Shown in pieces: positions 36,529-45,687 of a DNA stretch of 64,000 nt (the first letter of the stretch is position 1; every line of letters begins with the position of its first letter). The DNA is taken from NCBI RefSeq assembly GCF_005771425.1, contig NZ_VBTZ01000004.1, positions 1-64,000 of the forward strand, written 5' to 3'. The notes beneath the pieces were generated by a model. It saw only the letters and a program-made list of their open reading frames with translations. It was not told the origin of the DNA and made no database searches. A program made the translations under genes and the position numbers. The DNA comes from Methylocystis sp. B8. Its GTDB lineage: Bacteria; Pseudomonadota; Alphaproteobacteria; Rhizobiales; Beijerinckiaceae.

Positions 36529-37431
36529 ATGACCATTCTTAAACAAGCAAGCATTCTCAGCATGACGGGATTCGCCCGCGTCCAAGGCGCCGTCGGCTCT
36601 TTCCGCTATGCGTGGGAGCTCAAAAGCGTCAACGCGAAAGGGCTCGATCTGCGTCTGCGCACGCCGCCTGATTTCGACTCCGTGGAAATCAAAGCGCGGG
36701 AAAAAATCGCCGCGCGGCTGGCGCGCGGAGCGGTCTTCGCCAATCTCGCCGCGAAGCGCGAAGACGAAAGCCAGGTCGCTCGTCTGAACCGCGCCGCTCT
36801 CGACGCGCTTCTCGCCGGGCTTTCCGAACTGCCGCCGTCCAATGTGGGACCCGCGACGCTCGATGGTCTTCTCGCCGTGCGCGGGGTGGTTGAGATCGTC
36901 GAGCCGGAGCTCTCAGAGGCCGAACGCGCGGAAATTGAGACACAAATTCTTGCATCGCTTGACGAAGCGCTGGACGCGCTGATCGCAGCGCGCAAAGCGG
37001 AAGGCGACGCTCTTGCGACGATTCTTCGTCAACGGCTCGATCGCATATCGATCCTCGCCGCGCAGGCCGACGCGGCGCCAGCGCGCCAGCCCGAAGCGAT
37101 TCGTGCGCGGCTGAAGCAGCAACTCGCGCGACTCCTGGAGAATGCCGAAGGCTTGGATTCAGTGCGGCTGCATCAGGAGGCGGCGCTGCTTGCGGTTCGG
37201 ACCGATATTCGCGAAGAGCTCGACCGGTTGAAGGCGCATGTCGAGAGCGCTTCCAAACTTCTTACCGCGGGCGGGCCGGTCGGCCGCCGCCTGGATTTCC
37301 TCGCGCAGGAGCTTGGCCGGGAGACCAATACGCTCTGCGCCAAATCGAACGACGCCGGACTCACGGCGATTGGGCTCGAACTCAAAATCGAGGTCGAGCA
37401 GCTGCGCGAGCAGGCGCAAAATATCGAGTGA
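36529..37431 (+). CDS. yicC: YicC family protein (endoribonuclease-type)
   Basis: YicC-family proteins are implicated in RNA turnover. The 300-residue protein has the conserved SMTGFARVQG near the N-terminus, WELKSVNAKGLDLRLR, and the C-terminal GRRLDFLAQELGRETNTLCAKSND plus LKIEVEQLREQAQNIE (the DUF1732 part). The ATG at 36529 is used; an ATG at 36562 starting directly at MTGFAR is possible, since neither has a strong ribosome-binding site. It sits between mltG and gmk, as is usual. Confidence 0.92.
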   Translation: MTILKQASILSMTGFARVQGAVGSFRYAWELKSVNAKGLDLRLRTPPDFDSVEIKAREKIAARLARGAVFANLAAKREDESQVARLNRAALDALLAGLSELPPSNVGPATLDGLLAVRGVVEIVEPELSEAERAEIETQILASLDEALDALIAARKAEGDALATILRQRLDRISILAAQADAAPARQPEAIRARLKQQLARLLENAEGLDSVRLHQEAALLAVRTDIREELDRLKAHVESASKLLTAGGPVGRRLDFLAQELGRETNTLCAKSNDAGLTAIGLELKIEVEQLREQAQNIE

Positions 37432-37433
37432 AT

Positions 37434-37506
37434 GGTGAATAGTGAGTAGTGAGTAGACACAAGGGCCGCTACTGACTACTCACTATTCGCTACTCGCTAC
37501 TCTCTC
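37434..37506. repeat. GTGAGTAGTGAGTAG inverted repeat
   Basis: GAATAGTGAGTAGTGAGTAG is mirrored, after a short GC-rich centre, by CTACTGACTACTCACTATTC, then GCTACTCGCTACTCTCTC. Each arm is itself a near-tandem of GAGTAGTGA-like 7-mers. It fills the gap between yicC and gmk and lies within 10 bases of the gmk start. Confidence 0.75.
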
Positions 37507-37515
37507 TTGAAAAAC

Positions 37516-38157
37516 ATGCCTCCGATCCAATCCAGCCGCCGCGGCATAGTCCTCATTCTTTCCTCGCCCTCGGGCGCGGGGAAGACGACTCTGACGCGAA
37601 TGCTGTTGCAGGATCGCGATCTCGACTTGACGCTGTCGATTTCAGTGACGACACGCTTACGGCGCTCGAGCGAAGTTGACGGCATCCATTACAGCTTCAT
37701 CACCGAACGTCGCTTCATCGCCATGCGCGACTCCGGCGAGCTCTTGGAATGGGCCGAGGTTCACGGCAATTTCTACGGCACGCCGCGCGCGCCGGTCGAA
37801 GACATCCTTGCGCAAGGCCGCGATTGTCTCTTCGACATCGACTATCAGGGCACGCGCCAGGTGCGCGAGAAGATGGGCGCGGACGCCGTTACCGTCTTCA
37901 TCTTGCCGCCGTCGATGGACGAATTGCGCGCGCGATTGGAGCGCCGCGCTGAAGATTCACGGGACGCGATCGAGCGACGGCTGGAGAATGCGCGAAAGGA
38001 GATCGCGCGCTGGAAAGATTACGACTATGTGATCGTCAATGACGATCTGCAGCGCGCCTTCGAAGATCTGATCGCGATTCTGTGCGCCGAGCGACAGCGA
38101 CGGCCAAGGCGCGACAAGGAAATCGAACAATTCGTCGCCAAGCTCTTAAGCGAATAG
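37516..38157 (+). CDS. gmk: guanylate kinase
   Basis: Gmk phosphorylates GMP to GDP. The 213-residue protein has the P-loop LSSPSGAGKTTLTR (about 15-28), the GMP-binding SVTTRLRRSSEVDGIHY, FLEWAEVHGNFYGTP-type LLEWAEVHGNFYGTPRAPVE, and DIDYQGTRQVRE. The ATG at 37516 is chosen over the in-frame TTG at 37507; neither shows a good ribosome-binding site because the repeat ends right there. Confidence 0.95.
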   Translation: MPPIQSSRRGIVLILSSPSGAGKTTLTRMLLQDRDLDLTLSISVTTRLRRSSEVDGIHYSFITERRFIAMRDSGELLEWAEVHGNFYGTPRAPVEDILAQGRDCLFDIDYQGTRQVREKMGADAVTVFILPPSMDELRARLERRAEDSRDAIERRLENARKEIARWKDYDYVIVNDDLQRAFEDLIAILCAERQRRPRRDKEIEQFVAKLLSE

Positions 38158-38188
38158 TTCTTCGCATTTGGCGCGCTATGTTCTCCAC

Positions 38189-38548
38189 ATGGCGGCTATC
38201 GCTCTCAAGCGCGTTTATGACTCCGCAAAGGCGGAAGACGGAACGCGCGTTCTCGTCGATCGTCTTTGGCCGCGCGGCCTAAGCAAAACCAAAGCGCACA
38301 TCGATTTTTGGGTGAAAGATGTCGCGCCGAGCGATACGCTGAGGCGCTGGTTCGGTCATAGACCGGAACGCTGGGAAGAATTTGAGAAGCGCTATCGTGC
38401 AGAGCTCGCCACGCCCGAGACGCAGCAGCAAATCGACGCGATCCGCGATCTTGCTCGTAAAGATCACGTCACGCTGCTTTACGCGGCGCATGATGAGGCC
38501 ATGAACAACGCGGTCGTGCTGCGCGATTATCTGCGCAAACGTCACTGA
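38189..38548 (+). CDS. DUF488 / YeaO-like protein
   Basis: The 119-residue protein has the YeaO pattern [54 protein letters not shown] and [22 protein letters not shown]. The biochemical role of the family is not established. The ATG at 38189 replaces a TTG at 38168. Its end overlaps the convergent rsmA end by 7 bases. Confidence 0.88.
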   Translation: MAAIALKRVYDSAKAEDGTRVLVDRLWPRGLSKTKAHIDFWVKDVAPSDTLRRWFGHRPERWEEFEKRYRAELATPETQQQIDAIRDLARKDHVTLLYAAHDEAMNNAVVLRDYLRKRH

Positions 38549-39471
38549 GCCGAAAGCGCGTTGGAGAGAGCGACGAAGCCCGCGACGTCGATTTCTTCGG
38601 CGCGCTTCGTCTCCTCTATTCCAGCCGCTGCAAGGAGCGCCGAGGCGTCAACGCCGAGCGACTTCAAACTCTGCCGCAACATTTTTCGGCGCTGTCCGAA
38701 AGCGGCCTGCGTGACGCGCGACAAAGCGCGCGGATCGCATTCAAGCGGCTTAGGATTGGGCGTAAGCTCGACAACGGAAGAGGTTACTTTCGGCGGCGGC
38801 GTGAAAGCGGCGGGCGACACGTCGAAAAGAATGCGCGCCTTCGTGCGCCAGCCGCACAGCACCGCGAGCCGACCGTAATCGGCGCGCTCCTTTGGCGTCG
38901 CGACGATTCGCAGCGCCACCTCTTTTTGAAACATCAGAACATAACGATCGAAGACAGAGGGCCAAGGCTCCGCCTCTATCCATTTCGTCAAGAGAGCAGT
39001 GGCGATGTTGTATGGAAGGTTTGCGCAGATTCGAGCTCGAATCTTCAGACCGTCATTGCGAGCGGAGCGAAGCAATCCAGAGTCGTGGGGCGTCCCGTGG
39101 ATTGCTTCGCCTTCGGCTCGCAATGACGGCGACTGTTCCAGGACCAATGCCGCAACATCGATCTCCAGCGCATCGCCTTCGACGATCGTCAGTCGGCCGG
39201 GATGATATGCAGCGATCTCTTCCAGCGCCGCTAGACAACGAGAATCGCGTTCGACCGCGATGACGCGCGCGCCTTGCTCGAGCAATGCGCGCGTCAATCC
39301 CCCAGGCCCGGGGCCAATCTCGACGACGAGCGTATCCTCGAACGGCCCTGCGGCGCGCGCAATACGTGCGGTGAGATTGAGATCGAACAGAAAATTCTGT
39401 CCAAGCGATTTCTTCGCGTCGAGTCCGTAGCGGGCGACGACGTCTCGCAGAGGCGGCAGCGAGTCGCTCAC
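38542..39471 (-). CDS. rsmA: 16S rRNA dimethyladenosine transferase with an in-frame palindromic-element insertion
   Basis: RsmA (KsgA) dimethylates A1518/A1519 of 16S rRNA. The 309-residue protein has [11 protein letters not shown] (20-30), the SAM motif [15 protein letters not shown] (49-63), and the catalytic [11 protein letters not shown] (151-161). Between the acidic [13 protein letters not shown] and [12 protein letters not shown] lies an unusual stretch, [19 protein letters not shown] / RSARNDG (residues 115-141), absent from normal family members. It is the translation of a palindromic repeat (39051-39129). The frame stays open, so the protein is probably made with the insertion. pdxA lies immediately upstream, with stop and start adjacent. 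Confidence 0.94.
   Translation of the reverse strand: MSDSLPPLRDVVARYGLDAKKSLGQNFLFDLNLTARIARAAGPFEDTLVVEIGPGPGGLTRALLEQGARVIAVERDSRCLAALEEIAAYHPGRLTIVEGDALEIDVAALVLEQSPSLRAEGEAIHGTPHDSGLLRSARNDGLKIRARICANLPYNIATALLTKWIEAEPWPSVFDRYVLMFQKEVALRIVATPKERADYGRLAVLCGWRTKARILFDVSPAAFTPPPKVTSSVVELTPNPKPLECDPRALSRVTQAAFGQRRKMLRQSLKSLGVDASALLAAAGIEETKRAEEIDVAGFVALSNALSAQ
39051..39129. repeat. palindromic repeat element inside rsmA
   Basis: CGTCATTGCGAGCGGAGCG and AAGCAATCC are mirrored by GGATTGCTTCGCCTTCGGC and CTCGCAATGACGG about 78 bases apart. This is the well-known CATTGCGAGC-type mobile palindrome of many alphaproteobacteria, here inside a coding region and in frame. Its length, about 78-81 bases, keeps the reading frame. 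Confidence 0.88.
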
Positions 39472-40467
39472 TTACGTCATGCGTCCTGCAAGTTTGATCG
39501 CTTCGATAAGACTCGTCGGATCGGCGACGCCTTTGCCGGCAATATCAAAGGCTGTGCCGTGATCGGGCGACGTGCGCACGAAGGGAAGACCGAGCGTGAC
39601 ATTGACCCCGCGCTCGAAAGCGAGCGTCTTGATCGGGATCAGCGCCTGATCATGCGTCGGACACAACGCCACGTCGTATTTTGTGCGGGCGGCTTTGTGG
39701 AACATCGTATCGGCGGGAAAAGGTCCAGACGCAATGACGCCACGCGCCCGTAATTCCGCGATCGCCGGCGCGATGACGTCGATTTCCTCGCGGCCGAGAG
39801 CGCCGTCTTCGCCCGCATGAGGATTGAGTCCTGCAAAGGCGAGCCGCGGCTTTGTGATGTGAAAGCGCGTCCCGAGGTCGCGCGCGACGATCTCGCCTGT
39901 CTCAATGATTAATTCGCGCGTCAATCGCTTGGCCACATCACCGAGCGGAATGTGAATCGTAAGCGGAACGACCGCGAGTTCTTGCGACCACAACATCATC
40001 ACCGCGCGATAATCGCCGCCATAATGGCGGTGCGCGAGCTCGGCCAAAAATTCCGTGTGTCCGGGATGTTTGAATCCGGCTTTGTACAGAATCGATTTCG
40101 CGATCGGATTGGTGACGACGGCGCGCGCTTCGCCCTTGGCGACGCATTCGACCGCTCGCTCGATCGATCTCAGCGTTGAAGGGGCGTCGGCGGAATCAGG
40201 ACTGCCGGCGACGACGCTCACGACGCGTCGCCCCGTATCCACGACAGGCAGCGCACGGGAGAATACGTCGCCCGCGTGCGCCGCCGTGGTCTGTTCGATC
40301 TCGATATCGAGCGCGAGATTGGCCGCGGTGCGCGCGATAAACGCCGGGTCGCTGAGCAAGAAGAAGGGCGGCAGATCGCATGAGTGACGCGCGACATAGG
40401 CCATGAGCGCGAGTTCCGGCCCAATCCCCGAAGGGTCGCCTTGTGTCAGAGCGATGGGCGGGGCCAT
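39472..40467 (-). CDS. pdxA: 4-hydroxythreonine-4-phosphate dehydrogenase
   Basis: PdxA makes the amino-ketone precursor used by PdxJ in pyridoxal phosphate synthesis. The 331-residue protein has LTQGDPSGIGPELAL (7-21), the metal-site segments HPGHTEFLAEL (about 133) and FAGLNPHAGEDGALG (about 210), and TMFHKAARTKYDVALCPTHDQALIP. The stop abuts the rsmA start, forming the usual pdxA-rsmA pair. surA and lptD, often upstream, are not present. Confidence 0.95.
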   Translation of the reverse strand: MAPPIALTQGDPSGIGPELALMAYVARHSCDLPPFFLLSDPAFIARTAANLALDIEIEQTTAAHAGDVFSRALPVVDTGRRVVSVVAGSPDSADAPSTLRSIERAVECVAKGEARAVVTNPIAKSILYKAGFKHPGHTEFLAELAHRHYGGDYRAVMMLWSQELAVVPLTIHIPLGDVAKRLTRELIIETGEIVARDLGTRFHITKPRLAFAGLNPHAGEDGALGREEIDVIAPAIAELRARGVIASGPFPADTMFHKAARTKYDVALCPTHDQALIPIKTLAFERGVNVTLGLPFVRTSPDHGTAFDIAGKGVADPTSLIEAIKLAGRMT

Positions 40468-40540
40468 GACGCCACTTTCTGAACCGCGCTTGGGAATATT
40501 CCCGACGCTGCATATGCGCGCGCAGAACGATCAAATCCAT

Positions 40541-40575
40541 AAAAAATGCGCGTCGCTCATTTTAAAGCGACGCGC
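40541..40575 (-). terminator. rho-independent terminator after grxD
   Basis: On the minus strand a 10-bp stem GCGCGTCGCT-TTAAAATG-AGCGACGCGC is followed by ATTTTTTATG. It begins about 30 bases after the grxD stop and closes the purL-bolA-grxD run. Confidence 0.88.
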
Positions 40576-40605
40576 AGCAATCGTGTAACCCGTCAACGGA
40601 AAGGC

Positions 40606-40950
40606 TTAGGCCTTTCCGATCTGCGCATGGGGCACGCCTTCCTTGTCCAACAAAGCGACAAGCTCGCCGCTCTGGAACATTTCCTTCGTGATGTCGCAGC
40701 CGCCGATGAATTCATTCTTTACGTAAAGCTGCGGGATCGTCGGCCAATTGGAATAGGCCTTGATGCCTTCGCGGATCACCCCATCGGCGAGCACATTGAT
40801 CGCCTTGTAAGGCACGCCCAGGTGATTGAGGATTTGCACCACCTGCATGGAGAAGCCGCATTGCGGCGCCTGCGGCGTGCCCTTCATGAAGAGCACGACG
40901 TCGGAGGATTCAATTTCACTCTTGATGCGGGCGTTAGCGTCGTCGGACAT
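40606..40950 (-). CDS. grxD: monothiol glutaredoxin Grx4 type
   Basis: The CGFS-type glutaredoxin carries a labile [2Fe-2S] cluster and passes it to target proteins. The 114-residue protein has [21 protein letters not shown] (CGFS at about 32-35), WPTIPQLYV and [10 protein letters not shown]. It lies directly downstream of a bolA gene, its physical partner, and the two are probably co-transcribed. Confidence 0.95.
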   Translation of the reverse strand: MSDDANARIKSEIESSDVVLFMKGTPQAPQCGFSMQVVQILNHLGVPYKAINVLADGVIREGIKAYSNWPTIPQLYVKNEFIGGCDITKEMFQSGELVALLDKEGVPHAQIGKA

Positions 40951-40998
40951 TTTCGTTTGCCTTTGTTGCGGCGTTCAAGGCGCCGGGTGAAGAGAGAG

Positions 40999-41229
40999 TT
41001 ATGGCGCCCGCGTCGTCAGCTGCAGCGCATGCAGTTCCCCGCCTAGGCGGTCGCCGAAAGCCGCGTTGACCATCTGATGCTGCCTAACGCGGGTGAGGCC
41101 GCGGAATTGCTCAGAGACGACCGTGGCCGCCCAATGATCGTCATCATTGACGAGCGCGGTCAGCTCCACCTGCGCGTCGGGAATGGCGGCCTTGATAAGA
41201 CGCTCGATTTCAACGGCTGGCATGGGCAT
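40999..41229 (-). CDS. BolA family protein
   Basis: The 76-residue protein has the BolA pattern: IERLIKAAIPDAQVELTAL, HWAATVVSEQFRGLTRVRQHQMVNAAFGD (FxG-x-RxxRHxxV-like), and LGGELHALQLTT. BolA-like proteins bind CGFS glutaredoxins through a shared Fe-S cluster; the partner gene grxD follows 48 bases downstream. The ATG at 41229 has an AGAGGTG site inside the end of purL; the purL stop lies at 41231. Confidence 0.92.
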   Translation of the reverse strand: MPMPAVEIERLIKAAIPDAQVELTALVNDDDHWAATVVSEQFRGLTRVRQHQMVNAAFGDRLGGELHALQLTTRAP

Positions 41230-41230
41230 T

Positions 41231-43474
41231 TTATGACACCTCTGTCGGGAAAGCGCCCGAAAACGCATTATCATCGCCGCCCATGAAGGCCGGCAGCGGG
41301 CTCTCGTGCCCCTCGCGCAACTCGGTCAGCAATATCGGCGCCTCTCCAGGAAGGATCAAGGCGTCGCCCCCGACGCGCCCGACCGCCTGGACGGGCGCGC
41401 CGGCCTCCGCGCACTCCTTCATAACGGCAGCGGCCTCGCCCTGCGCGACAGTCACAAGATAGCGCGCCTGATCTTCCCCAAAGAGCGCCGCGCGCCGAAG
41501 GCCCTCGGGAAGGTGTGTGATTTCGGCTCCCATGTCGCCCGCCAACGCCATTTCGGCGAGCGCGACGGCGAGGCCGCCGTCCGAAATATCATGCGCCGCG
41601 CTGACGCGCCCGGAAAGGATCAATCGCCGAACGAGATCGCCGTTCCTGCGCTCAGCGGCGAGATCGACGGGCGGCGGCGCGCCGTCGGCGCGTCCGCAAA
41701 GATCATGCGCATAGGCTGACTGGCCGAGCCAGCCCTTTGTCTGGCCGATGAGCAGGATGGTATCGCCCTCTCGCGCGAAGCCTGTTTGCGCCGCTTTGGA
41801 CACGTCGGCGATGACGCCAACGCCGCCGATCGCCGGAGTCGGCAAAATGCCAGCGCCCTGCGTCTCGTTGTAGAGCGACACATTGCCTGAAACGATTGGG
41901 AAATCGAGGGCGCGCGCCGCCTCGCCGATGCCCTGCAGGCAGCCGACGAACTGGCCCATATATTCGGGCCGCTCTGGATTGCCGAAATTCAGATTGTCGG
42001 TCAGCGCCAGCGGCGTCGCGCCCCGCGCCGTGATGTTGCGCCAGCTCTCGGCGACCGCCTGCTTGCCGCCCTCATAAGGGTCAGCCGCGCAATAGCGCGC
42101 GGTAACGTCGGTCGTGAGCGCCAACCCTTTGGGCCCCTCCTTCACCCGGACGACCGCGGCGTCGCCGCCGGGGGGGCGCACGCTATTGCCGAGAATGAGG
42201 TGGTCATATTGCTCCCAGACCCAGCGTTTGGAGCAGAGATTCGGCGTTGCGAGAAGTTTCAGCAGCGCATCGCGGTTCGAGAAGGGCGCCTTGATCGAGC
42301 CCGGGTCGGACGCGGTCTGCTGGGGCGTTTGCGTCCAAGGCCTATCATAAAGTGGAGCTTCGTCGCCCAATTCCTTGATCGGCAGATCGGCTTTGACCTC
42401 GCCCCTGTGCTTGACGACGAAGCGGAGCGTGTCGGTTGTTTTGCCGACGATCGCGAAATCAAGCCCCCACTTCCGGAAGATCGCCTCGGCCTGTTTTTCG
42501 AGTTCAGGCTTAAGAACCATGAGCATGCGCTCCTGGCTTTCGGAGAGCATCATCTCATAGGCGGTCATGCCCTCCTCGCGGCAAGGCACGGCGTCGAGGT
42601 CGAGCTCAATACCGAGATTGCCCTTGGCGCCCATCTCCACCGCGGAAGAGGTGAGGCCGGCGGCGCCCATGTCCTGAATGGCGATGACCGCGCCGGACGC
42701 CATCAGCTCAAGGCACGCCTCGAGCAGCAGTTTCTCCGAAAATGGATCGCCGACCTGCACAGTCGGACGTTTTTCCTCCGCGTCTTCTTCAAAAGACGCC
42801 GACGCCATGGTGGCCCCATGAATGCCGTCGCGCCCGGTCTTCGAGCCGAGATAGACGATTGGATTTCCGACGCCCGCAGCGGCCGAATAAAAAATCGAAT
42901 CGGTGCGCGCTAGCCCGACCGCCATCGCGTTGACGAGAATATTGCCGTCATAGGAAGCGTCGAATTCCGTCGAACCCCCGACTGTCGGCACGCCGAAACT
43001 ATTGCCATAGTTGCCGATGCCGGCCACCACCCCGGCGACGAGCTGCCGGGTCTTGGGGTGCGTGGAACGGCCAAAGCGCAGAAGGTTCAGGCAGGCGATC
43101 GGCCGCGCGCCCATCGTGAACACGTCGCGAAGAATGCCGCCGACGCCCGTGGCCGCGCCTTGATAGGGCTCGATGAAGGACGGGTGGTTGTGGCTTTCCA
43201 TTTTGAAAACGCAGGCGTCGCCGTCGCCGATATCGATCACGCCGGCGTTTTCGCCCGGACCGCGAATCACCCAAGGCGCCTTCGTCGGGAGCTTACGCAA
43301 GTGAATGCGCGACGATTTGTATGAACAATGCTCGTTCCACATGGCGGAGAAAATGCCGAGCTCGGTGAAGCTCGGCGTGCGGCCGATGAGCTTTAGGATG
43401 CGCGCATATTCATCAGGCTTGAGGCCGTGAGCGGCGGCGAGATCCGGCGTGACGGCGGGTTCAGTGGCGCTCAC
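41231..43474 (-). CDS. purL: phosphoribosylformylglycinamidine synthase subunit PurL
   Basis: PurL with PurQ and PurS converts FGAR to FGAM in purine synthesis. The 747-residue small-type protein has [15 protein letters not shown] (about 46-60), [56 protein letters not shown] and, in the second half, [16 protein letters not shown] and [16 protein letters not shown]. The [12 protein letters not shown] start at 43474 fits. purS and purQ are not upstream in this window, unlike in many relatives. It precedes bolA and grxD closely. Confidence 0.96.
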   Translation of the reverse strand: MSATEPAVTPDLAAAHGLKPDEYARILKLIGRTPSFTELGIFSAMWNEHCSYKSSRIHLRKLPTKAPWVIRGPGENAGVIDIGDGDACVFKMESHNHPSFIEPYQGAATGVGGILRDVFTMGARPIACLNLLRFGRSTHPKTRQLVAGVVAGIGNYGNSFGVPTVGGSTEFDASYDGNILVNAMAVGLARTDSIFYSAAAGVGNPIVYLGSKTGRDGIHGATMASASFEEDAEEKRPTVQVGDPFSEKLLLEACLELMASGAVIAIQDMGAAGLTSSAVEMGAKGNLGIELDLDAVPCREEGMTAYEMMLSESQERMLMVLKPELEKQAEAIFRKWGLDFAIVGKTTDTLRFVVKHRGEVKADLPIKELGDEAPLYDRPWTQTPQQTASDPGSIKAPFSNRDALLKLLATPNLCSKRWVWEQYDHLILGNSVRPPGGDAAVVRVKEGPKGLALTTDVTARYCAADPYEGGKQAVAESWRNITARGATPLALTDNLNFGNPERPEYMGQFVGCLQGIGEAARALDFPIVSGNVSLYNETQGAGILPTPAIGGVGVIADVSKAAQTGFAREGDTILLIGQTKGWLGQSAYAHDLCGRADGAPPPVDLAAERRNGDLVRRLILSGRVSAAHDISDGGLAVALAEMALAGDMGAEITHLPEGLRRAALFGEDQARYLVTVAQGEAAAVMKECAEAGAPVQAVGRVGGDALILPGEAPILLTELREGHESPLPAFMGGDDNAFSGAFPTEVS

Positions 43475-43816
43475 TTATCCTCGCATTGGCGGAATTTCTG
43501 CGCGGTTCGCAATTTTTCGCCGCGCTTTGGCGGCGAAAGGCTTACTGCGCAGGACTTGACGCGGCAAGCCGTGAGGCTGCCTAAAGTCAAACCTTCGGTT
43601 CTTTCCATGGCAGCGACTGCAGCAAAGCAAGGCGCCAGCTATCTCACATGGATTACAAGGATTGTTGCCGTAGAGACACAGCCGCCAAGAATGAGCAGCC
43701 CGTAGCCTAATTTTGCATCAGATGCGGTTGCATTACCAAAATTTTAGAGCAACGTGACAGTGACTTCGGCGCCTTTGTCGTCGACCGTCATCGCAGAATT
43801 TAATCCGGGGGTTCCG
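43475..43816. other. intergenic region between purL and the double-barrel porin
   Basis: About 340 bases without a clear gene. Near 43513-43540 there is a CGCCGC/GCGGCG imperfect stem. The rest probably holds the two divergent promoters; I see no riboswitch. Confidence 0.45.
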
Positions 43817-45547
43817 ATGAAGAATTTTGTCCGCGGCACATTGGCCGCTCTTATGGTCGGGAGCGCCGGCGCCGCGTTTGCCGCTGATCTGCCCGTTTAC
43901 AAAGCTCCGCCGCCTGCGCCGCCCGTATTCACCTGGACCGGCCTCTACGGCGGCGTGAACATCGGTTATGCCTTCGGCGACAGCTCTCGGGAAACGGGCG
44001 GCCTCGGCTATCTCACCCCCTTCCTGCCGGCCGGGGTAACGTTTGGAGCCCCGATAGCGCCATTTGGCTCGGCCTGGAGCGTCGACCAGAATCTGCATGG
44101 CGTCGCCGGCGGCGGACAGCTCGGTTACAATTATCAGTTCAACCCGTGGCTCGTCCTTGGCGTCGAGGCGGACATCCAGGCCACCGATGCGGTGTCCCAC
44201 AGCAACACAGCGATTGGCCTTGTCGACGCCTTCGGGCCCCACATACAGAGCATCAATTCGACGAAGAACGTCGATTGGTTCGGCACGGTGCGCGGCAGGA
44301 TCGGCCTAACTCTTCCCTCCATACCTAATGTGATGGTCTACGGCACTGGCGGCTTCGCCTATGGCCAAGTCATCAACAACGTCGGGTTCGCTGACAATTT
44401 CCTCACTCAGGGAATAAGCTCCGTCGGTCACGGCTATTTCGACAACACCAAAGTCGGCTGGGCGGCGGGCGGCGGCATCGAATGGTCGCCCTCGATGTTC
44501 CCGTCGTGGTCGCTCAAGGCCGAATATCTCTATGTCGATCTGGGCAATACGACGGTTAATTCGATACCGCTCAACGGCGGCTTTCCCGCGCTTGCAGGCT
44601 TCGGCGTCACGACTCCGATCTTCGCAGCGACGCATAGCTCACCGACCCGCTTTCATACAGTTCGCGCGGGCATAAACTGGCATTTCGACCCCTTCGCAGC
44701 TATAGCGCCTTCGAGCGTCGCCGGCGCTCTGCCCTCTATCAAGGGTCCGCCCCCGGCGGCTTTCGTGGATAGCTATCAGCCATTCCAAGTTCGCCTGAAG
44801 GTTGCCGGCGTCATTCCGTTGGCCGGCCATGGCACGGTTTTCGACTCGGGCGCTGGCTACCCTGGCCTTGGCTCCATTGGCGTGCTCTCGGGCCTTACTG
44901 GCTGGAATGGCGTGGTCGCCAACGCGAGCACGAACACCTCGACATCGATCATCCCAATGATTGATGCGGCCTATTACCTCACCAAGAACTGGGCCATCGA
45001 GGCGATTTGCTGCGTAACGCCCCATCATATCCAAGGCACCGGCACGATCGCCAGCGACTTCGCCCGCGCCTGGCTGTTCCCGCCGTCTGTCATGGCGCAG
45101 TATCACTTCACCAATTTCGGCGCTTTCCAACCCTATGTCGGCGTCGGCGTTAACTTCACGACCTTCTGGAATGTCCGTGTCAACAATGACACCTGGTCGA
45201 TTCCTTTCCCCGCTGGGGCGCCGCTTGCCGGCTTGGGTCTTGGGGGTGTCTTCAGCTCATTCCAATATGCCACGGTTACCCCTTCTTGGGGCGCGGTTGG
45301 ACAGGTCGGCTTCGACTATATGCTTAACGAGCATTGGGGCGTGAACCTTGACTTCAAATATGTCGGCATGCATCCGACGGTTCACTCCACGGTCGTCTCC
45401 TTTGCCCCGCAGGCGCCAGGGCTTGGATTTCCTGGATCTCCAGCGATCTTTATCCCGGTCAAGGTGTCTCTGCCGATCAATCCAATCGTCGTCTCGGCGG
45501 GTCTGACCTATCGCTTCGGCGGCAGCCTCCTGTCTCCGCTGTTCTGA
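43817..45547 (+). CDS. double-barrel outer-membrane protein: Omp25-like plus OmpW-like domains
   Basis: The 576-residue protein has a signal peptide (MKNFVRGTLAALMVGSAGAAFA). It then has the Omp25-type start ADLPVYKAPPPAPPVFTWTG and the first barrel, with WFGTVRGRIGLTLPS, MVYGTGGFAYGQ and a closing strand RFHTVRAGINWHF (about 278-290). After a linker a second domain resembles OmpW: PFQVRLKVAGVIPLAG, DAAYYLTKNWAIEAICCVTPHHIQG, FQPYVGVGVNFTTF, YMLNEHWGVNLDFKYVGMHP and a last strand VSAGLTYRF. The frame is continuous. ATG at 43817. Each domain alone is a common family; their fusion is unusual. Confidence 0.88.
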   Translation: MKNFVRGTLAALMVGSAGAAFAADLPVYKAPPPAPPVFTWTGLYGGVNIGYAFGDSSRETGGLGYLTPFLPAGVTFGAPIAPFGSAWSVDQNLHGVAGGGQLGYNYQFNPWLVLGVEADIQATDAVSHSNTAIGLVDAFGPHIQSINSTKNVDWFGTVRGRIGLTLPSIPNVMVYGTGGFAYGQVINNVGFADNFLTQGISSVGHGYFDNTKVGWAAGGGIEWSPSMFPSWSLKAEYLYVDLGNTTVNSIPLNGGFPALAGFGVTTPIFAATHSSPTRFHTVRAGINWHFDPFAAIAPSSVAGALPSIKGPPPAAFVDSYQPFQVRLKVAGVIPLAGHGTVFDSGAGYPGLGSIGVLSGLTGWNGVVANASTNTSTSIIPMIDAAYYLTKNWAIEAICCVTPHHIQGTGTIASDFARAWLFPPSVMAQYHFTNFGAFQPYVGVGVNFTTFWNVRVNNDTWSIPFPAGAPLAGLGLGGVFSSFQYATVTPSWGAVGQVGFDYMLNEHWGVNLDFKYVGMHPTVHSTVVSFAPQAPGLGFPGSPAIFIPVKVSLPINPIVVSAGLTYRFGGSLLSPLF

Positions 45548-45558
45548 CGATAGACAAA

Positions 45559-45625
45559 GAAACCGGCTCACAATGGGCCGGTTTCAGATCGCTAAAAACC
45601 CCCGGCTCGCGCCGGGGGTTTTTAG
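45559..45625. terminator. double terminator between the porin gene and parB
   Basis: Two hairpins follow each other: AAACCGGC-TCACAATG-GGCCGGTTT (45560-45584) and AAAAACCCCCGGC-TCGC-GCCGGGGGTTTTT (45594-45623). The second has T-runs on both strands, so it is bidirectional and serves the porin gene and parB. Confidence 0.93.
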
Positions 45626-45687
45626 ATTCAGTTGAGCGTTGCATAGTGGGGCCTGGCCCGGCGCCCAGTGGACGCGGCGTAAAAACC

